Below are positions 59,924 to 64,000 of a DNA stretch of 64,000 nt, one piece after another (within the stretch, counting starts at the first letter, position 1; every line of letters starts with the position of its first letter). Location of the stretch: positions 62,001 to 126,000 of the forward strand of contig NZ_KB849543.1 in NCBI RefSeq assembly GCF_000368565.1, given 5' to 3'. The notes under the pieces were generated by a model. It saw only the letters and a program-made list of their open reading frames with translations. It searched no databases and was not told the DNA's origin. Origin of the DNA: Acinetobacter gerneri DSM 14967 = CIP 107464 = MTCC 9824. GTDB taxonomy: Bacteria; Pseudomonadota; Gammaproteobacteria; Pseudomonadales; Moraxellaceae. The translations under genes and the position numbers were made by a program.

Positions 59924-61063
59924 ATGAAAGGGATGAATAAAGTTGCCATCGTAGGTGGTGGTATTGCTGGTATGACTGCGGCAATTCTATTGGGTAGACA
60001 GAATCTTACAGTTGATTTAATTGAAGAAAAATCTTCTCTAACCCCAATCGGTGCAGGTATTACCTTAAGTGCGCCAACTTTAAGAGTATTTAAAGAAATT
60101 GGCATCATGGATGAGTTGGAAAAATATGGCGGTCGTTTTGATTCAGTAGATCAATACACAGCTCAAGGTGAATTCCTCAGAAGGATTCCAATGTTTCCAG
60201 GGATTGCTTCAAACGATCTGCCGGGCGGTGTTGGTGTTATGCGTACTAAACTTGCTGAGATCTTAGCGGATAAAATGAAAGAATATAATGTCAATGTTCT
60301 TTTAAATACCACCATCGAAAGCTTGGAACAGACTGCTGAAAACGTCGATGTGACATTTTCAGATGGTCGAAAAGATACTTACGATATTGTCATTGGAGCA
60401 GATGGCGTTCGTTCGCAAATCAGAAACTTACTTTATCCAAATTTTCAAGGTTCTACCTTTACTCACCAAGGCGTTTGGCGTGTTGTTGTTCCAAGATTTG
60501 TTGATCAATGCACGATTTTCTTTGGTAATGAGATTAAAACAGGCTTCACACCGATTAGTAAAACAGAGTGCTATATGTTCTTTAATGATCATATTGAGAA
60601 AGAAGAATATATCGCTGAAGAACGTTTGACAGGTTTACTTGCAGATCATTTAAGTGAGTTTGGTGGAGAAATTCCATCGATAGTCAAGTTAATCCATGAA
60701 GGTAAAATCACTGCTAAAGATATTATTTTTAGACCGCTTTCATATCATATGCTTGAAGAAGAATGGCATAAAAATCGTATTGTCTTGATTGGGGATGCCG
60801 TACATGCAGCGACACCACATCTAGCAACAGGTGCCGGAATTGCTGTGGAAGGCGCGCTGATACTGAGTCAGGAAATCGAGAAAGAACAAACGATAGAAGA
60901 AGCATTTAAAAATTATCGACGCAGACATTATGCACGAGCGAAGTTGGTTGTTGATAATTCTGTTCAATTAGGTCAATACGAGATCAATCATGAGCCTGAT
61001 GAAAAAAGAGGCTTATTAATGAAAGAATCTTATGAACAGCTCAGTAAGCCAATAAGTGCTTAA
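59924..61063 (+). CDS. FAD-dependent aromatic monooxygenase
   Basis: A 379-residue group A flavoprotein monooxygenase. FAD motif GGGIAGM near the N-terminus, the DG motif GADGVRSQIRNLL, and the GD motif LIGDAVHAATPHLATGAG are all clear. The family includes salicylate hydroxylase and 6-hydroxynicotinate 3-monooxygenase, which hydroxylate (or oxidatively decarboxylate) ring acids. The substrate is not determined. Starts 20 bases after the hydrolase stop, with AAGGGATAG at proper distance. Confidence 0.88.
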   Translation: MKGMNKVAIVGGGIAGMTAAILLGRQNLTVDLIEEKSSLTPIGAGITLSAPTLRVFKEIGIMDELEKYGGRFDSVDQYTAQGEFLRRIPMFPGIASNDLPGGVGVMRTKLAEILADKMKEYNVNVLLNTTIESLEQTAENVDVTFSDGRKDTYDIVIGADGVRSQIRNLLYPNFQGSTFTHQGVWRVVVPRFVDQCTIFFGNEIKTGFTPISKTECYMFFNDHIEKEEYIAEERLTGLLADHLSEFGGEIPSIVKLIHEGKITAKDIIFRPLSYHMLEEEWHKNRIVLIGDAVHAATPHLATGAGIAVEGALILSQEIEKEQTIEEAFKNYRRRHYARAKLVVDNSVQLGQYEINHEPDEKRGLLMKESYEQLSKPISA

Positions 61064-61086
61064 ACATGGATTGATATAACCAAATA

Positions 61087-61350
61087 GGGTCTGTTGACAT
61101 TTCATAACTGAATTGCGTTGTCGGCTAAAATTGAGCAGGCAAGGCATGAAATGCAGAGAATGGCGAGACCATTTTCAAATTTCGTAACGAAGCCTGTGAT
61201 AATTTTAGCCACAACCCTTCGGGACGAGAGTGTTTTTTGATGCTATATCGTTGTAGATTGATCATTTAGATCACTAAATTTCTCAATCTACGCCTCATAT
61301 CACCTAAAAAACACTCATTGTCGCAACCAATTTGAAATGTCAACAGACCC
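61087..61350 (+). mobile_element. MITE-like repeat, copy 3 (264 bp)
   Basis: Has GGGTCTGTTGACATTTCA at the left end and its complement at the right, TA on both flanks (61085-61086 and 61351-61352), same orientation as copy 2 and opposite to copy 1. It sits between two genes that run in the same direction, splitting the rightward catabolic arm. The rest of the gap up to 61509 has no recognised feature. Confidence 0.8.
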
Positions 61351-61509
61351 TAATGATTCTGGTGAATTGTTATTTGGTAAAACTCTATCGAATTAGAGGT
61401 TTAGCTGTATTTATTGAGTGAAAATGAAATCAACATTATTCCAAGCATTCAATAAATATGTTTTCAGTTACAACAGGTTTAACTGAAATAGGCCTAACAG
61501 GGATTATGT

Positions 61510-62217
61510 ATGAATAAGGTTTATCAAGATTCAGTATCGGCATTGGCTGATGTTCTCAAAGACAATTTAAGCATTGCGGTTGGTGGATTTGGCTTATGTG
61601 GCATACCAGACCAACTTATATGTGCTGTAAGAGATAGTGATGTAAAAAATCTCACCTGCATTTCCAATAATGCGGGACTGGATGACTATGGTTTAGGAAT
61701 GCTCTTAAAAACCAGACAAATCAAAAAAATGATTGCATCTTTTATTGGCGATAATCAAGAGTTCGAAAGACAAATGATTTCAGGTGAATTGGATGTTGAA
61801 CTCATCCCACAAGGAACTTTGGCTGAAAAACTGAGATCGGCTGGTGCAGGTATTCCTGGATTTTATACACGTACTGGTGTTGGAACAGTGATTGCGGATC
61901 ATAAAGAAATTCGTATTTTCAATGGGCAAGAATATTTATTAGAACATGCTTTTGATGTCGATGTTGCTTTAGTCAAAGCTTATAAAGCGGATAAAGCAGG
62001 TAATTTGGTTTTTAGAAAAACCGCACGTAACTTTAATCCAGATTGTGCTGTAGCTGGGAAAATAACTATTGTTGAAGTTGAAGAACTCGTTGAAGTCGGT
62101 GAAATTGATCCAGATGACGTACATTTGCCTGGAATCTATGTACAAAGAATTGTTCATGTGCCAAATCCTGTAAAACGGATAGAACAAATCAAACTAAAAG
62201 AAAATGTCGGAGTATAA
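61510..62217 (+). CDS. 3-oxoacid CoA-transferase, subunit A
   Basis: 235 residues. The glycine-rich [13 protein letters not shown] opens the family's CoA-binding fold, and [14 protein letters not shown] follows. Transfers CoA from succinyl-CoA (or acetyl-CoA) to a 3-oxoacid such as acetoacetate or 3-oxoadipate. Paired with the B subunit two bases after it. Whether it acts as ScoA or PcaI cannot be told from sequence. Confidence 0.92.
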   Translation: MNKVYQDSVSALADVLKDNLSIAVGGFGLCGIPDQLICAVRDSDVKNLTCISNNAGLDDYGLGMLLKTRQIKKMIASFIGDNQEFERQMISGELDVELIPQGTLAEKLRSAGAGIPGFYTRTGVGTVIADHKEIRIFNGQEYLLEHAFDVDVALVKAYKADKAGNLVFRKTARNFNPDCAVAGKITIVEVEELVEVGEIDPDDVHLPGIYVQRIVHVPNPVKRIEQIKLKENVGV

Positions 62218-62219
62218 AA

Positions 62220-62849
62220 ATGGGCTGGACGAGATTAGAGATGGCGCAACGCGCTGCCCAAGAATTAGAAGATGGCAATTATGTAAATTTAGGCATAGGT
62301 TTGCCGACCTTGGTGGCAAGTTATATTCCTCAAAATTTTCAAATTTGGTTGCAATCTGAAAATGGTCTATTGGGTATGGGTGATTATCCGACCGAAGAAA
62401 ATGTGGATGTTGATTTAATTAATGCAGGAAAAGAGACGGTTACCACCATTCCCGGCGCTTCTTTTTTTGAAAGTTCAGCTTCTTTCGCAATGATTCGTAG
62501 CGGCAATATAGATGTTGCGATCTTGGGTGGAATGGAAGTTTCCGAACAGGGTGATTTAGCGAACTGGATGATTCCAGGGAAAAAAGTAAAGGGCATCGGC
62601 GGAGCTATGGATTTAGTTTCAGGCGCTAAAAAAATTATTGTTTTGATGGAGCATCTTTCTCGAGCAGGTCAACCGAAACTTTTGCAACAGTGCCAACTTC
62701 CGTTAACAGGTAAACAAGTCGTAGACCGAATTATTACTGATTTAGGCGTTATAGATGTTACGCCGCAAGGTTTTAAGTTAGTTGAACTCGCAAAAGATGT
62801 AACCCTTGAACAGATTCAACAAGCGACAGCAGCAGAGCTGATTATTTAA
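62220..62849 (+). CDS. 3-oxoacid CoA-transferase, subunit B
   Basis: 209 residues with the catalytic Glu47 in SENGLLG, which forms the enzyme-CoA thioester, and GIGLPTLV near the N-terminus. Directly follows subunit A (two-base gap), so the two are translated together. The thiolase gene is next, 155 bases on. Confidence 0.93.
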   Translation: MGWTRLEMAQRAAQELEDGNYVNLGIGLPTLVASYIPQNFQIWLQSENGLLGMGDYPTEENVDVDLINAGKETVTTIPGASFFESSASFAMIRSGNIDVAILGGMEVSEQGDLANWMIPGKKVKGIGGAMDLVSGAKKIIVLMEHLSRAGQPKLLQQCQLPLTGKQVVDRIITDLGVIDVTPQGFKLVELAKDVTLEQIQQATAAELII

Positions 62850-63004
62850 TTGCTCCAAATATTTCATTATGTTTTAAATCGAAAATATAGATTTACCATG
62901 AAAATTAATAAGTTAAATCGATATTTTTGATGTTTGAAAAACTTCATCGCTGCGTATAAACATGCATAACTCAGCCTAAAGTTGATAGAAAAGAGGAAAA
63001 AGAT

Positions 63005-64000
63005 ATGCGCGAAGCCGTAATTGTTTCAACTGCTCGAACTCCTATTGGTCGGGCTTTTCGTGGTGCATTTAATGATATTAAATCGCCGACGTTGCTAGGA
63101 CATGCCATACAAGCAGTTGTTGCTAAAACAGGGCTAGAGGGTGATATTTTCGAAGATGTTATTATCGGTTCAGTTTTAAACGCAGGTACAGCAGGCAGTA
63201 ATATTGCACGTATGGGCTCTTTCGCTGCAGGGCTTCCCGTATCAGTTCCAGCCCAAACTATAGATCGACAATGTTCATCAGGTCTTATGGCTATCGCGAC
63301 AGCAGCAAAACAGATTACTTTTGATGGAATGGATGCTGTAATCGCAGGTGGACAAGAAAATATCAGCGCGGTACAAGTTCCTTATTTTGAGTGGACCAGC
63401 CGAGAAATTGACCCAAATGTAGTAAAACTTGTGCAAAATGCTTATATGCCAATGCTACAGACTGCAGAATATGTTGCAAAGAAATATGGGATTAGTCGAG
63501 AAAAGCAAGATGAATATGCTTTGCAATCCCAAATAAGAACAGCAAATGCCCAAAAAAATAAGATCTTTGATGACGAAATCATCTCTGTGACTTCACAAAT
63601 GAAAATTAAAAACAAAGAAACAGGTGAAGTTTCTTATAAGCAAATTACTTTATCCCAAGATGAGGGCAATCGCCCTGAAACTATTTTATCTGATTTAAGT
63701 AAACTTAATCCTGTCATTGAGGGTGGAGTAATTACAGCTGGAAATGCTAGTCAATTGTCAGATGGAGCATCAGCATGTGTTTTACTTGAGGCAAAAAATG
63801 CAGAAAGACTCGGTTTACAGCCATTGGGTGTGTATCGAGGTATGACTGTTACAGGTTGTAGCCCTGAAGAAATGGGAATTGGCCCTATCTCAGCTATACA
63901 AAAATTATTGAAACTGAATGGTTTGAAAATAGATGATATTGGTGTTTGGGAGCTAAATGAAGCTTTTGCTTGCCAAGTATTATATTGCAGAGATTTTTTA
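63005..64000 (+). CDS. Acetyl-CoA acetyltransferase-type thiolase, N-terminal part
   Basis: The first 332 codons are in the window; the gene runs off the right edge without a stop. The N-terminus MREAVIVSTARTPIGRAFRG is a thiolase start, Cys90 (in RQCSSG) is the acyl-enzyme nucleophile, and WELNEAFA is the conserved second motif. The last His and Cys motifs are beyond the edge. It cleaves 3-oxoacyl-CoA to acetyl-CoA plus the shortened acyl-CoA (PcaF/PhaA-like). AGAGGAAAA precedes the ATG. Confidence 0.92.
   Translation, partial: MREAVIVSTARTPIGRAFRGAFNDIKSPTLLGHAIQAVVAKTGLEGDIFEDVIIGSVLNAGTAGSNIARMGSFAAGLPVSVPAQTIDRQCSSGLMAIATAAKQITFDGMDAVIAGGQENISAVQVPYFEWTSREIDPNVVKLVQNAYMPMLQTAEYVAKKYGISREKQDEYALQSQIRTANAQKNKIFDDEIISVTSQMKIKNKETGEVSYKQITLSQDEGNRPETILSDLSKLNPVIEGGVITAGNASQLSDGASACVLLEAKNAERLGLQPLGVYRGMTVTGCSPEEMGIGPISAIQKLLKLNGLKIDDIGVWELNEAFACQVLYCRDFL

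Overview
The window is a low-GC, gene-dense chromosomal segment of a gammaproteobacterium, almost certainly an Acinetobacter. This rests on the tmRNA tag read here (ANDESYALAA, close to the Acinetobacter tag as I recall it), the minC-minD-minE, pilT-pilU/yggS, rnfH/bamE/fur and sbcD-sbcC arrangements, and an ABZJ_00895-type membrane protein. I cannot name the species. No tRNA or rRNA gene, complete insertion sequence, prophage or CRISPR array was seen. Two genes are cut by the window edges: aat on the left and a thiolase on the right.

Layout. 0-13 kb: aat start, a methyltransferase, trxB, ftsK, a SWIM zinc-finger protein, a LysE-type exporter, a PA4642-family protein, the minCDE division-site operon, a voltage-sensor-like membrane protein and a PlsC-type acyltransferase. 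13-30 kb: an OmpA-like lipoprotein, rep helicase, dut, an AlgC-type phosphohexomutase with argB, an OlsB-type acyltransferase, a YafJ-type amidotransferase, a bacteriohemerythrin, an NSS-like membrane protein coupled to rnfH, bamE, fur, the pilT-pilU twitching motors divergent from yggS, uppP and a lipoprotein. 30-47 kb: a CDF metal exporter, sbcD-sbcC, small secreted or membrane proteins around a candidate structured RNA, a TIGR01777 epimerase, thiO, hemB, a hotdog thioesterase, emrA-emrB, a lipoprotein and glpK. 47.7-50 kb: ssrA (tmRNA) followed by what looks like a decayed insertion at its 3' end, carrying one DUF4145 gene between short repeats and a degenerate second copy of the ssrA 3' end. 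50-54 kb: a small catabolic unit made of a LacI regulator, an HpsN-like dehydrogenase and a GntP permease, with a perfect 16-bp operator-like palindrome. 54.5-64 kb: an aromatic-catabolism-type cluster around a LysR regulator.

The last cluster is the best candidate for an undescribed system. Leftward from the regulator run a VOC extradiol-type dioxygenase, a small Rieske protein, a cupin and an outer-membrane protein. Rightward run an alpha/beta hydrolase resembling 2,6-dihydroxypseudooxynicotine hydrolase, an FAD monooxygenase, both subunits of a 3-oxoacid CoA-transferase and a thiolase. Together these suggest uptake, ring hydroxylation, ring cleavage, C-C hydrolysis, CoA activation and thiolysis. 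The substrate cannot be read from the sequence. Two near-identical T-N11-A motifs flank the LysR gene, one before each arm.

A non-coding repeat family with 18-bp terminal inverted repeats occurs three times (264, 308 and 264 bp), each bounded by TA. Its ends look MITE-like. One copy lies inside the right catabolic arm, and the longest copy carries 44 extra bases related to a separate repeat at about 30.17 kb.
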